Assembly (NCBI RefSeq): GCF_022968825.1
Contig: NZ_JALHKS010000003.1
Location: 1-64,000 of the forward strand
Source of the DNA: Chryseobacterium salipaludis
GTDB lineage: Bacteria; Bacteroidota; Bacteroidia; Flavobacteriales; Weeksellaceae
Length of the DNA: 64,000 bases
Direction of reading: 5' to 3'
Shown here: positions 36,445 through 45,614 of the stretch, one piece after another
Layout: each line of letters opens with the position of its first letter
Position numbering within the stretch: position 1 is the first letter of the stretch
The notes under the pieces: generated by a model
What the model saw: the letters and a program-made list of their open reading frames with translations, nothing else
What the model was told of the DNA's origin: nothing
The model's database searches: none
Translations under genes and position numbers: made by a program

Positions 36445-36473
36445 CAAATATAAGACTTTAATTTATAATTCAA
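36445..36473 (-). promoter_or_regulatory. ffs promoter
   Basis: On the minus strand TTG (36473-36471), 18 nt, TATATTTG (36452-36445). The predicted start falls at the base of the SRP RNA hairpin. The element also lies within 11 nt of the divergent DUF4199 start codon. Confidence 0.75.
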
Positions 36474-36483
36474 AATCATAAAC

Positions 36484-37086
36484 TTGAAAAACAACAATTC
36501 CCGCGCTGGAGCGGTTAGTATTTACACCGTCGCTTTCGGACTTTTTCTCGCCACGCTTGTGCTGTTTCTGGGGATGTATTTCTTCGGAATGAATACTGAG
36601 TATTTTAGTAACTCATTACTGGTCAACGCTTTCGTTATGCCGGCGATCTATCTTGTCGGTGCCTTTATTTCCGTTAATTCCTACAAAAAAGTTACCGGTC
36701 CGATGGGTTTCCGTGAAGTTTTCGGTCGTGCCTTTAAACCCATGTTTCTTGGCGGCATCATGTCCATCCTTTTTATTTTTGCCTTTCTGAATTATGCAGA
36801 TCCCGCGGCCAAGGACCTGTTGAACTACCAGTATATCGAGCGTCAGAAAAGTGAACTCGATGCGGAATACAAAAAAGCCCGTGAGTTTATGAAAGATCCT
36901 GCGGAAATTAAAGAACTTGACCAGAACTACGAAGCACGTAAAAAAAGTTTTGCGCCGGAACTGGTGAAGGATAAAAACATGTTCAGTTTTAGACAGTTCA
37001 CATATTATTTCGGAGCAATTATGATTTTTTATGTAATCTTATCCACATTTTTCGCAAGTTTCTTCCGTTCGCGAACGATGATATAA
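36484..37086 (+). CDS. DUF4199 membrane protein
   Basis: 200 residues. Three N-terminal hydrophobic segments, then a charged helical stretch (about residues 120-160: YIERQKSELDAEYKKAREF) and a final transmembrane helix, the DUF4199 layout. Function unknown. Starts at TTG 36484: an in-frame TAA lies at 36466-36468 and no ATG precedes the first membrane segment. Divergent from ffs. Confidence 0.82.
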   Translation: MKNNNSRAGAVSIYTVAFGLFLATLVLFLGMYFFGMNTEYFSNSLLVNAFVMPAIYLVGAFISVNSYKKVTGPMGFREVFGRAFKPMFLGGIMSILFIFAFLNYADPAAKDLLNYQYIERQKSELDAEYKKAREFMKDPAEIKELDQNYEARKKSFAPELVKDKNMFSFRQFTYYFGAIMIFYVILSTFFASFFRSRTMI

Positions 37087-37120
37087 TACCGCTTTACGAC
37101 CAGGCCCCGCTTAAAAATCT

Positions 37121-37128
37121 TACATTTG
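37121..37128 (+). promoter_or_regulatory. Probable -7 promoter element of the GT2 gene
   Basis: TACATTTG, 20 nt before the ATG at 37149. No well-placed TTG. Confidence 0.5.
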
Positions 37129-37148
37129 TGCAACGCAAAATCAGTTGA

Positions 37149-38099
37149 ATGAATTTATCTATTGTCATCCCCTTACTCAACGAAGAAGAATCCCTGGAAG
37201 AACTTTTTTCCCGGATAGATAGAGTTTGTGCCGCGCACGACCTTTCGTATGAAATTTGGTTTGTGGATGATGGCAGCACCGATTTATCTTGGAGTATCAT
37301 CGAAAACCTGAAAGTGCAGTATCCGCAGATTCATGCTATCCGTTTCTCCCGTAACTATGGTAAATCGCAGGCACTCCATGCGGCCTTTTCGCGCGTGAAA
37401 GGGGAGGTGATTATTACCATGGATGCCGATCTTCAGGATTTTCCCGAGGAAATACCGGAACTGTATGATATGGTGAAGAACGATGGTTACGATATTGTTT
37501 CCGGCTGGAAGAAAAAAAGGTTTGACAATGTAATGACCAAAAATATGCCCTCGAAACTGTTCAATGCAGCTGCACGAAAGGTTTCAGGCGTCTCATTACA
37601 TGATTTCAATTGTGGTCTGAAAGCCTATCGTCGCCAGGTCGTCAAAACAGTGGATGTGTACGGAGATATGCACCGCTATATTCCGGTATTGGCGGCCAAT
37701 GCCGGCTTCCGCAAAATTACTGAAAAGCCGGTGCAGCATCAGGCGCGGCCTTATGGTGTTTCGAAATTTGGCACAGAGCGTTTTGTAAGAGGTTTTCTTG
37801 ATCTGGTTACTTTATGGTTTATCAGCCGTTTTGGCGGGCGGCCGATGCACTTTTTCGGTGCCGGCGGAACCGTGATGTTCCTTATTGGCTTCTTAGCTGC
37901 GCTTGGTCTCGGGATTTCAAAACTAATCGACGTTTCACGCGGTGTATACGGCCACCTGATTACCAACAACGCATGGTTCTTCATTGCGCTGACCATGATG
38001 ATCCTGGGTTCCTTGTTTTTTATTGCTGGTTTTCTGGGCGAAATGATTATCCGTTCTACGAGGCCGCATCAGAACTATCATATTGAAGAAGAAATTTAA
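37149..38099 (+). CDS. GT2-family glycosyltransferase, DPM1/GtrB-like
   Basis: 316 residues. N-terminal GT-A domain: SIVIPLLNEEESL, WFVDDGSTD (nucleotide-binding Asp), MDADLQDFPEEIPEL (metal-binding DxD), then two C-terminal transmembrane helices. This matches polyprenyl-phosphate glycosyltransferases that load a sugar onto a lipid carrier for transfer across the membrane. The sugar is unknown. Its stop overlaps the ATG of the next gene by one base. Confidence 0.9.
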   Translation: MNLSIVIPLLNEEESLEELFSRIDRVCAAHDLSYEIWFVDDGSTDLSWSIIENLKVQYPQIHAIRFSRNYGKSQALHAAFSRVKGEVIITMDADLQDFPEEIPELYDMVKNDGYDIVSGWKKKRFDNVMTKNMPSKLFNAAARKVSGVSLHDFNCGLKAYRRQVVKTVDVYGDMHRYIPVLAANAGFRKITEKPVQHQARPYGVSKFGTERFVRGFLDLVTLWFISRFGGRPMHFFGAGGTVMFLIGFLAALGLGISKLIDVSRGVYGHLITNNAWFFIALTMMILGSLFFIAGFLGEMIIRSTRPHQNYHIEEEI

Positions 38100-38848
38100 T
38101 GGGATATTTCGGCAACATAGTACCGCTGAAAAGAATTTCGGCAGTCGCGCTCCTGGCTGGACTGCTAGCTGTTTCCTGTGGCAAACTGGAGCCAAAAGGG
38201 GACATTGTCAGCAAAGATATCAAGGTTAAAGATTTTACCAAGATTGAACTCAGCGGCCAGTTTCGTGCTTTTTATGCGAAGGCAGACAGTTCCTTTGTTA
38301 ATATAGAAACGTATGAAAACCTTGCTGGTAATATTAAACTAAGTTCTAAAGACAATATTTTACACATTACCGAAAAACGCGTGCCTGCCGCCGTTGACTT
38401 TTATAATATCACGATTTACTCCCGTAATGAACCGACTGCAGTAACCCTTGCACAAAACGTCGAGCTCAATATTTCCAGTGAAATTAAGGCAGACCGGTTT
38501 GATTTAACCATTACGGATAATGCTAAATTCATTGGTTCCGTGCGGTCGCGGATGTCTTCGGTAACCATGAACAAAAAAGCGAGGGCCAACTTTTTGGGTG
38601 TTTCTAAAAAAGCAGATATAAAACTGTCTGACACGGTGAGCATTATTGCACCCTACTGGCAAATCAATACCGCAAATTTATTGGTAAAAAACGGTTCTTA
38701 TGCGGAGCTTCAGGTGCAGGATAGCTTGAAAGGGAAGGTGCAAAATACAGCAAAGGTGGTCTATTATGAAGAGCCGGTGCAGGCATTAAGCATCGAACGT
38801 ACTTCAACCGTGCAGCATGAAAATATCGAGGAGCTGAAACTTCCTTAA
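38099..38848 (+). CDS. GIN-domain (DUF2807) lipoprotein
   Basis: 249 residues. Lipoprotein signal with AVSC near residue 27. The rest is short beta-strand repeats of the head-GIN type: DFTKIELSGQFRAFY, VNIETYENL, NITIYSRNEPTAVTLAQNVELNISSEIKADRFDLTITDNAKF. GIN domains form right-handed beta-solenoids on the cell surface of Bacteroidota and are proposed adhesins. Starts within the TAATG junction with the glycosyltransferase gene. Confidence 0.85.
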   Translation: MGYFGNIVPLKRISAVALLAGLLAVSCGKLEPKGDIVSKDIKVKDFTKIELSGQFRAFYAKADSSFVNIETYENLAGNIKLSSKDNILHITEKRVPAAVDFYNITIYSRNEPTAVTLAQNVELNISSEIKADRFDLTITDNAKFIGSVRSRMSSVTMNKKARANFLGVSKKADIKLSDTVSIIAPYWQINTANLLVKNGSYAELQVQDSLKGKVQNTAKVVYYEEPVQALSIERTSTVQHENIEELKLP

Positions 38849-38870
38849 TTTTAAATAAAAACATAACGAT

Positions 38871-40583
38871 ATGACAACTTTGGAAAAAGCCAATCTCTGG
38901 CTGACAGATACTTTCGACGACGAAACTAAGGACGTAATTCGTGAATGGATTGCCGCTGAATCTGATGAATTGGAAGATTCCTTCTACCGCGAACTGGAAT
39001 TCGGGACCGGTGGCATGCGCGGTGTGATGGGTGTGGGAACCAACCGGCTGAATCGTTACACGCTGGGACGTGCCACACAGGGCCTTGCCAACTATCTTCA
39101 TCAGCAATTTCCTGGTGAGGAAATTAAAGTTGCGATCGCTTATGATGTGCGGAATAACTCGAAAGAGTTTGGCAAAATGTGCGCTGATGTTCTGACGGCT
39201 AACGGAATCAAAGTACTCCTTTTCAAACAGCATCGTCCAACACCGGAACTGTCTTTCACCGTCCGTGATAAAAAGTGCAATGCGGGAATTGTATTAACCG
39301 CTTCGCATAATCCACCCGAATATAACGGCTATAAAGTATACTGGAATGATGGTGCGCAGATCGTAACGCCACATGATGAGGCTATCATCAGAGAAGTGTA
39401 TTCCGTAAATTTTGAAGATATTAAGTTTCAGGGTAATGACGCGCTGATCGAATGGATCGGTGAGGACCAGGACGACCGTTATATTGATTCCTGCATGGAA
39501 CACTCACTGTACCAGGACGCCGGCCGCGACAATCTTAATATTGTTTTTACCAGCATCCACGGTACCACCTATACCACGATTCCTAAAGCACTTGAAAAAG
39601 CAGGATTTAAAAAAGTGGATTTTGTGCGCGAGCAAATGATTCCGAGCGGGAATTTCCCAACAGTAGAATCCCCGAATCCGGAAGAACCGGCAGCACTGGA
39701 AATGGCCCTGGACCTGGCAAGAATTACCAATGGTGACATTGTGATCGGAACAGACCCTGATGGTGACCGATTGGGTATTGCGGTCCGGAATCTGAACGGA
39801 GAAATGCAATTGCTCAATGGAAACCAGACCAATACCATCCTGACCTATTATATTTTGCAACAATGGCAAACGGCAGGTCGGATTACAGGTAAGGAATTTA
39901 TCGGTTCCACAATTGTGACCTCAGACATCTTCTATCATATTGCTAAAAAGTTCGGTGTGGACTGCAAAGTAGGGCTGACCGGCTTTAAGTGGATCGGTAA
40001 AATGATTCGTGATTTTGAAGGCAAAGAAAAATTTATCTGCGGTGGCGAAGAGAGCTTCGGATTTATGACCGGTGACTTCGTTCGCGACAAGGATTCCTGC
40101 GGCTCGATTCTGCTGGCGTGTGAAATTGCCGCGTGGTGCAAAGCCAATGGCAGCAGTATTTTTGAATATATGATTGAGATTTATAAGGATCTTGGATTGT
40201 ATTATGAAGGCTTGGTGAACGTAGTTCGAAAGGGAAGAACCGGTGCTGAAGAAATAGTGCAGATGATGAAAAACTTCCGCGAAAATCCACCACAGATGAT
40301 CGCCGGATCAAAAGTCGCAACTGTCCAGGATTACCTGCTGCAAACCGAAAAGAATATAATGTCAGGTGAAGAGAAACCGATGACCGGCATTGCAAAGTCC
40401 AACGTACTGATTTATTATACCGAGGACGGGACCAAGGTGTGCGTGCGCCCCTCCGGTACGGAACCGAAGATTAAATTTTATGTTTCGGTGCAGGATTCCA
40501 TCAGCGATAAGAGCGAATACGAAGAAAAAACAGCGCTGCTGATGCAGCGAATTGATCAGGTAAAACAAGACCTGAATCTTTAA
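38871..40583 (+). CDS. Alpha-D-phosphohexomutase (phosphoglucomutase/phosphomannomutase)
   Basis: 570 residues. Interconverts hexose 1- and 6-phosphates. Catalytic phosphoserine in VLTASHNPPEYNGYKVYW, metal loop GTDPDGDRLGIAV, sugar loop GGEESFGFM, and phosphate-binding RPSGTEPKIKFY at the C-terminus, all intact. Long form typical of PgcA/PMM-PGM enzymes of Firmicutes and Bacteroidota. Supplies activated sugars for surface glycans, consistent with the adjacent glycosyltransferase. Confidence 0.95.
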   Translation: MTTLEKANLWLTDTFDDETKDVIREWIAAESDELEDSFYRELEFGTGGMRGVMGVGTNRLNRYTLGRATQGLANYLHQQFPGEEIKVAIAYDVRNNSKEFGKMCADVLTANGIKVLLFKQHRPTPELSFTVRDKKCNAGIVLTASHNPPEYNGYKVYWNDGAQIVTPHDEAIIREVYSVNFEDIKFQGNDALIEWIGEDQDDRYIDSCMEHSLYQDAGRDNLNIVFTSIHGTTYTTIPKALEKAGFKKVDFVREQMIPSGNFPTVESPNPEEPAALEMALDLARITNGDIVIGTDPDGDRLGIAVRNLNGEMQLLNGNQTNTILTYYILQQWQTAGRITGKEFIGSTIVTSDIFYHIAKKFGVDCKVGLTGFKWIGKMIRDFEGKEKFICGGEESFGFMTGDFVRDKDSCGSILLACEIAAWCKANGSSIFEYMIEIYKDLGLYYEGLVNVVRKGRTGAEEIVQMMKNFRENPPQMIAGSKVATVQDYLLQTEKNIMSGEEKPMTGIAKSNVLIYYTEDGTKVCVRPSGTEPKIKFYVSVQDSISDKSEYEEKTALLMQRIDQVKQDLNL

Positions 40584-40591
40584 AACTGGAA

Positions 40592-40625
40592 AAAAGAGCT
40601 GAGAAATTCAGCTCTTTTCTTTTTA
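40592..40625 (+). terminator. Terminator of the phosphohexomutase gene
   Basis: AAAAGAGCTGA / TCAGCTCTTTT stem with a 5-nt loop followed by a T-rich tail. Confidence 0.9.
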
Positions 40626-40678
40626 ATCTGTAATTTTGAAAGGCAGTCCGCTTTTTTCGCGGCTAAAAACATAGCTTT

Positions 40679-41932
40679 ATGAAAATCTCACACATCGCCG
40701 AAAAATTAATTGGCTCCGAAATTATTAAAATTGCCGGGCAGGTAAATGCTCATAAAGCCGCCGGTGCTGAAATAACCAACTTAACCATTGGCGACCTGAA
40801 TTCAGAAATCTACCCGATTCCGGAACTGCTGAAGGAAGAGATTAAGAAAGCGTATGATCACAATTTAACCAATTATCCGCCCGCTCCGGGATTGTTGTCT
40901 TTAAGAACAGCCATCGCTGACGATCTGCTGAACAGATGGAATCAGGAATACGCCGTCGATGAGATTTTGGTTTCGGCGGGCTCGCGCCCTTTAATTTATG
41001 GTGTCTATAAAGCAATTGTGGATCCGGGCGAAAAAGTGATTTATCCGGTTCCAAGCTGGAATAATAACCATTATGCGTATTTGTCTTCGGCCGATGCTAT
41101 TGAGATTCCGACGACAGCCGAACATAATTTCCTGCCTACTGCTGAAGAACTGCAGCCACATGTTGAAAATGCTGTTTTACTTGCATTGTGTTCACCTTTA
41201 AATCCGACCGGTACTTTATTTACACGTGAACAACTGAGTGAGATCTGTGAACTTGTTATCGCCGAAAATAAACGTCGTGGCCCCGATGAGAAGCCGCTTT
41301 ATATTTTATATGATCAGATTTATGCATTACTGACTTTCGGGCCGGAGCATTTCAATCCGGTAATGTTGTATCCGGAACTGCGTGATTACACCATTATGAT
41401 TGATGGCACTTCGAAATGTTTTGCCGCGACCGGTGTACGGGTCGGCTGGAGTTTCGGCCCGAAACATGTCATCTCAAAAATGATAGAATTACTCGGTCAC
41501 GTGGGCGCCTGGGCACCAAAACCGGAACAGCATGCGGTAGGTGTTTTGTTAAATGATCCTGATGCAGTAAACCTTTACCTTGATCATTATAAAAGCCGTC
41601 TTAATAATAGTTTACGGTATTTACATCAAGCAGTACAGCAACTGAAAAATGAAGGTTTAAAAGTAGACAGCATTGAGCCGATGGGTGCTTTATATCTGAC
41701 CATAAAACTTGATTATATCGGCCAGACTACTGCGGAAGGTGATACCATTAAAAACTCAACTGCACTGGTAAGTTACCTTATTGACAAGGCTGGTGTAGCC
41801 CTGGTTCCATTCTCAGCTTTCGGCACCGGGCCGGAGGCGCCGTGGTTCCGCGCTTCCGTTGGTGCCGTTTCGCTTGAAGAATTGCAGGCGATGGTTCCGC
41901 GCCTTCGCAACGCCCTGACTCAACTTTCTTAA
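40679..41932 (+). CDS. Class I/II pyridoxal-phosphate aminotransferase
   Basis: 417 residues. Fold-type I with the PLP lysine in IDGTSKCFAATGVRVGWSFG; the cofactor-contact Asp/Tyr are in YILYDQIYALL, the Asn in CSPLNPTGTLFT and the carboxylate-binding Arg in APWFRASVGAVS. Close to aspartate/aromatic aminotransferases; the donor-acceptor pair is not determined. 9 nt upstream of kdsB, so likely co-transcribed. Confidence 0.92.
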   Translation: MKISHIAEKLIGSEIIKIAGQVNAHKAAGAEITNLTIGDLNSEIYPIPELLKEEIKKAYDHNLTNYPPAPGLLSLRTAIADDLLNRWNQEYAVDEILVSAGSRPLIYGVYKAIVDPGEKVIYPVPSWNNNHYAYLSSADAIEIPTTAEHNFLPTAEELQPHVENAVLLALCSPLNPTGTLFTREQLSEICELVIAENKRRGPDEKPLYILYDQIYALLTFGPEHFNPVMLYPELRDYTIMIDGTSKCFAATGVRVGWSFGPKHVISKMIELLGHVGAWAPKPEQHAVGVLLNDPDAVNLYLDHYKSRLNNSLRYLHQAVQQLKNEGLKVDSIEPMGALYLTIKLDYIGQTTAEGDTIKNSTALVSYLIDKAGVALVPFSAFGTGPEAPWFRASVGAVSLEELQAMVPRLRNALTQLS

Positions 41933-41941
41933 TAGTATTAA

Positions 41942-42670
41942 ATGAAAATTATTGCCGTTATACCCGCCCGTTATGAAGCCAGTCGCTTTCCCGGCAAACT
42001 CATGGAGATGCTGGGCGACCGCACCGTGATTAGTACGACCTATAAAAATGTAGTAGAAACCGGCTTGTTCGCTGAAGTATTTGTGGCTACCGATTCGGAT
42101 ATTATTTTTAATGAAATCATTGCAGCCGGCGGAAAAGCCATCAGAACGGGCGCGCATGAAACCGGCAGTGACCGGATTGCAGAAGCCGTGCAGGACGTGG
42201 ATTGTGATATTGTAATCAATGTGCAGGGTGACGAACCTTTTTTGAAAACAGAACCGCTGCACCAGTTAATTTCAGTTTTTCAGGAGGATAAGGACGAGCA
42301 AATATCTTTAGCCTCTTTAAAAATTAAGCTGTCCGATCGCGAAGAAATCGAAAGCCCGAATAACGTGAAGGTAATCACAGATCAGTTCAACTTTGCCTTG
42401 TATTTCAGCCGCTCCGTTATTCCGTTTGCGCGTGAAGAGGGAATTGTTATTAATTACTATAAACACGTGGGTGTGTACGCTTTCCGGAAAAAAGCACTGC
42501 TTGCTTTTGCTGAAATGCCACAACGTCCATTGGAACAGGCTGAGAAAATTGAGTGCTTGCGTTACCTTGAATACGGCATGAAAATTAAGATGGTAGAGAC
42601 CGATTTTGTAGGCGTGGGCATCGATGTGCCGGCTGATCTGGAGAAGGCGCGTACGTTAATAAAATCTTAA
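41942..42670 (+). CDS. kdsB: 3-deoxy-manno-octulosonate cytidylyltransferase
   Basis: 242 residues. Activates Kdo as CMP-Kdo for lipid A core assembly. Signature blocks: IAVIPARYEASRFPGKLMEMLGDRTVI (nucleotide binding), VATDSDII, INVQGDEPFL (metal Asp), and YKHVGVYAFRKKAL. Complete. Shows the organism makes Kdo-containing LPS/LOS. Confidence 0.96.
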   Translation: MKIIAVIPARYEASRFPGKLMEMLGDRTVISTTYKNVVETGLFAEVFVATDSDIIFNEIIAAGGKAIRTGAHETGSDRIAEAVQDVDCDIVINVQGDEPFLKTEPLHQLISVFQEDKDEQISLASLKIKLSDREEIESPNNVKVITDQFNFALYFSRSVIPFAREEGIVINYYKHVGVYAFRKKALLAFAEMPQRPLEQAEKIECLRYLEYGMKIKMVETDFVGVGIDVPADLEKARTLIKS

Positions 42671-42697
42671 ATAGAAGGCTTTCTTCCGTAAAAATGA

Positions 42698-42705
42698 TAT
42701 ATTTG
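42698..42705 (+). promoter_or_regulatory. Probable -7 promoter element of the LolA-like gene
   Basis: TATATTTG, about 75 nt upstream of the ATG at 42781. -33 not clear. Confidence 0.5.
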
Positions 42706-42780
42706 AAAACTGTTTTTCGCACAGAGCGGTTGCACTGATTTTTTTAGAGATGCAAATGCTGCGGAACTGTAGTTTTAAGA

Positions 42781-43443
42781 ATGAAAAAGATTTTTTTACT
42801 CCTTTCTTTTGTCTTCGGAAGTTTTTGCCTTGCGCAAACGGCAAAGGAAATTATCGACAAGAATATCGAATTGTCCGGCGGACTGACCAATTGGAAACTT
42901 TTAAACTCTGTCATGCTTCAGGGAAAAGTAACACTAGGAATCAATGATGAGTATCCAATTAAAATTTACCAGCAGCGGCCGAATCTTACCAAAACCGTAA
43001 TCACCATTGATAAAAAAGAAACTGCGATTGAAGGCTATGACGGGAACAAAGGCTACGCGATGAATTACGCAGCTAATAAGCTCCAGGAATACCCGAACTA
43101 CACGCCGGAAAACTTTGATAATGATTTTATCGACTGGGAAAGCAAAGGCTTTACGGCCAAGTATCTGGGTAAAGAAAAAATTGGCGATACGTATTGCCAC
43201 AAGGTAGAATTGGTTAAAAATGTAAACAAAACCCTGTACTATTTCGACAGCAAAACCTACATGCTGGTCCGCGAGGTTAAAAAAGATGAAACGATTTCTT
43301 ATTCTGATTACCGAAAGGTCGGCAGTTTGCTGATGCCTTTCCGCCTGGAAGCCTCCACGCCGAAAAAGGACAGCGATTACGTGATGATTTTTTCAAAAAT
43401 TGAAACCAATAAAGTCTTCCCCGCGAATACTTTTAAATTTTAA
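42781..43443 (+). CDS. Outer-membrane lipoprotein-sorting (LolA-like) protein
   Basis: 220 residues with signal peptide ending FCLAQ. Beta-rich half-barrel with KEIIDKNIELSGG, the TKTVITIDKKETAIEGYDGNKGYAM block and VNKTLYYFDSKTYMLVREV, as in LolA/LolB-fold proteins of Bacteroidota. Not the primary LolA, which is more likely the protein at 45615-46259. It may carry other lipids. Followed 4 nt later by the glutathione peroxidase gene. Confidence 0.78.
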   Translation: MKKIFLLLSFVFGSFCLAQTAKEIIDKNIELSGGLTNWKLLNSVMLQGKVTLGINDEYPIKIYQQRPNLTKTVITIDKKETAIEGYDGNKGYAMNYAANKLQEYPNYTPENFDNDFIDWESKGFTAKYLGKEKIGDTYCHKVELVKNVNKTLYYFDSKTYMLVREVKKDETISYSDYRKVGSLLMPFRLEASTPKKDSDYVMIFSKIETNKVFPANTFKF

Positions 43444-43447
43444 ACAC

Positions 43448-44023
43448 ATGAAAAGAGGATTTATACTTGTTTTGGCAGCAGCGACCCTGCTTGTTAGTTG
43501 TAAAAATTCAACCAAAGAAAGTTCACCTGTGAAAATTACGGAACAGAAAATGAAAACAATCTACGATTACCGCGTAGAAGGCCTGGAAGGCGACGAAATT
43601 AATTTTGCGGATTTTAAAGGAAAGAAAATCCTGATTGTGAACACTGCCTCTGAATGTGGTTTTACGCCACAGTATGCAGACCTCGAAAAGTTATCGAAGG
43701 AGTATGCTGATAAGCTGGTGGTGGTCGGTTTTCCTGCCAATAACTTCGGCGGTCAGGAACCTGGCTCCAACGAGCAGATCGGAGAATTCTGCCAGAAGAA
43801 TTACGGCGTAACGTTCCCGATGGCGGCAAAAGTCTCAGTGAAAGGAGACGACATTGCGCCCATCTTTCAGTTTCTGACAGAAAAGCAGCTGAATGGTGTG
43901 AAAAATACGGCCATCCTGTGGAACTTTACCAAATTTTTAATCGACGAAAACGGGCATCTGATTGATTCTTATATCAGCACGACCAAACCCACAAGTGAAT
44001 CTATCACGAAATATTTAAAGTAA
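43448..44023 (+). CDS. Glutathione peroxidase-family lipoprotein
   Basis: 191 residues from ATG 43448 (a longer frame starts inside the preceding gene). Lipobox LVSC (Cys18). Peroxidatic Cys70 in NTASECGFTPQY, catalytic Gln in FPANNFGGQEPGSN, catalytic Trp in ILWNFTKFLI. Cys replaces Sec. Such enzymes usually take electrons from thioredoxin rather than glutathione. The envelope anchor suggests protection of periplasmic lipids. Co-transcribed with the LolA-like gene. Confidence 0.93.
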   Translation: MKRGFILVLAAATLLVSCKNSTKESSPVKITEQKMKTIYDYRVEGLEGDEINFADFKGKKILIVNTASECGFTPQYADLEKLSKEYADKLVVVGFPANNFGGQEPGSNEQIGEFCQKNYGVTFPMAAKVSVKGDDIAPIFQFLTEKQLNGVKNTAILWNFTKFLIDENGHLIDSYISTTKPTSESITKYLK

Positions 44024-44035
44024 TTTACTTTAAGC

Positions 44036-44078
44036 CAAAAAAAATAGTTTAACTACCGACGTTAAACTATTTTTTTTT
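44036..44078. terminator. Bidirectional terminator between the peroxidase and lptF/G
   Basis: AAAATAGTTTAAC / GTTAAACTATTTT stem around TACCGAC, with T-rich tracts on both strands. Confidence 0.9.
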
Positions 44079-44090
44079 GGTCAATATTAA

Positions 44091-45548
44091 TTACTGATAC
44101 CGTTTGTGTTCTTTCTGCTTGCTGAATCGCTTGAGCAGCGGCTTCATCAGCGCACGGTATTTTTCGATATCAAAGAGTTGCGAATCAGTCAAAGCTTTAT
44201 ACGTCAGCCAAAGACTGAAAGGGAAGAGCACCAGGTTCGGCAACCAGGCGGCGAGATAGGGATCCATGCCACCGGCCCAGGCAATGTTTTCAGCGGTCAG
44301 GTTAAGCAGGTAAAAAAGAATAAAGATAACGATGGCAATCACCACCGGCAGGCCGAGGCCGCCTTTTCGGATGATGGAGCCCAGGCTGCCGCCAATCAAG
44401 AAGAAGATAACGCAGGTTACCGAAAACGATACGATGCGCTGCTGACTCATTACTACACGGCTGAAGTAAGCATGCAAATCTTTTATCTGGCTGTTTTTTG
44501 ATTCTACTGCATTGCGCAGACTTTCCACTTTATTGTACGCCTGGTAATACGCGCGGTTCTTCTGGTCTTTTTTTAAATCGTCAATACTGACTTTTGGTTT
44601 TTCAACCGTTTTGGGCTTTTTCGTCTGGTCAGCAAAATTGGCGTAGGTGTTTGTTTGGCTCGCAAGTTCATAGGAAATGTTTCCTACGATATCATTATTG
44701 CTTTTGCGGGTTTCTTTGATCGTCGTATTTAATTCAATGATGTTTTGGAAAGCGTAATTATCCGTAATTTTTTCAGATTCTATGGCTTTATCAATGATTT
44801 CTGAGATGTTGAAATGGTTGACGAGGGTATCAAATTTAATGGCCTGATCAGGTTGCTTAATGCGCGCCGAATAATCCTTCCCGCTCTGGTATTCCTCGTA
44901 GATGTGGCCATTATATAAAATCAGTTTCAGAAAGTTCGGGTTTTCTGCTTGTACGAATTTTCCGCGCTCTGCGATGATGGTCTGCTGATCATCAAAATAA
45001 TTACCCATTTTATGGATAAAAACACCTTTCAGGTTTTCACCATATTCACCGGAAATCTCGTCAAATTTGACACTGTACTGCGGAATCTGCTGGATGAACT
45101 GCCCAGGTGTAAAATTCAGCGCCGGTTTGGTTGCCGCAATATTATACAGCATATTTTTCGCCTTGCGCTGGAAATCGGGCACTATATTATTTGAAAAGAA
45201 GAACAGCCAGACTGATAATAAAAAGGTGGTTAAAAACAAGGGAAGCATCACACGCGTAAGTGAAATGCCCGCAGCTTTCATCGCTGCAAGTTCATACCGC
45301 TCGCCGAAGTCGCCAAAAGTCATAATCGCCGACAATAGAATGGTAAGCGGCAATACCAGCTGAACCACCGTGACTGAAAGATAGGAAAGCAGCTTCAGAA
45401 TCTCCCAGTAACTTAAGCCCTTACCCGTAAACTGAGACAGCTGAATCCAGACAATATTCACCACGAAGATGAAAAAGAGCACGCTGAATATAAAAGCGAA
45501 CGGCCCGAAGAAAGTCTTGATAACGTATTTATCCAGCTTTTTTATCAT
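44091..45548 (-). CDS. LptF/LptG family LPS-export permease
   Basis: 485 residues from ATG 45548. Three N-terminal and three C-terminal transmembrane helices around a large periplasmic beta-jellyroll-like domain. KKLDKYVIKTFFGPFAFIF is the family N-terminus, and FGDFGERYELAAMKAAGISLTRVMLP is the coupling helix that contacts the LptB ATPase. Part of the LptB2FG machine that extracts lipopolysaccharide from the inner membrane. It cannot be distinguished as F or G. The promoter is jammed against the ATG. Confidence 0.9.
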   Translation of the reverse strand: MIKKLDKYVIKTFFGPFAFIFSVLFFIFVVNIVWIQLSQFTGKGLSYWEILKLLSYLSVTVVQLVLPLTILLSAIMTFGDFGERYELAAMKAAGISLTRVMLPLFLTTFLLSVWLFFFSNNIVPDFQRKAKNMLYNIAATKPALNFTPGQFIQQIPQYSVKFDEISGEYGENLKGVFIHKMGNYFDDQQTIIAERGKFVQAENPNFLKLILYNGHIYEEYQSGKDYSARIKQPDQAIKFDTLVNHFNISEIIDKAIESEKITDNYAFQNIIELNTTIKETRKSNNDIVGNISYELASQTNTYANFADQTKKPKTVEKPKVSIDDLKKDQKNRAYYQAYNKVESLRNAVESKNSQIKDLHAYFSRVVMSQQRIVSFSVTCVIFFLIGGSLGSIIRKGGLGLPVVIAIVIFILFYLLNLTAENIAWAGGMDPYLAAWLPNLVLFPFSLWLTYKALTDSQLFDIEKYRALMKPLLKRFSKQKEHKRYQ

Positions 45549-45551
45549 ACG

Positions 45552-45559
45552 CAAATGTA
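45552..45559 (-). promoter_or_regulatory. -7 promoter element abutting the lptF/G start codon
   Basis: The minus strand reads TACATTTG, CGT, ATG. With the usual 3-5 nt between this element and the start of transcription, the mRNA would begin at the A of ATG. No well-spaced TTG is found, because the upstream bases form the lolA terminator. Confidence 0.5.
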
Positions 45560-45561
45560 CC

Positions 45562-45592
45562 AAAAAAGCCGCATTATTAAAGGTGCGGCTTT
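45562..45592 (-). terminator. Terminator of lolA
   Basis: AAAGCCGCA / TGCGGCTTT stem; on the minus strand it is followed by T6. It ends three bases before the lptF/G promoter element. Confidence 0.85.
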
Positions 45593-45614
45593 CCGTTTAT
45601 AAATGACTTAAACT

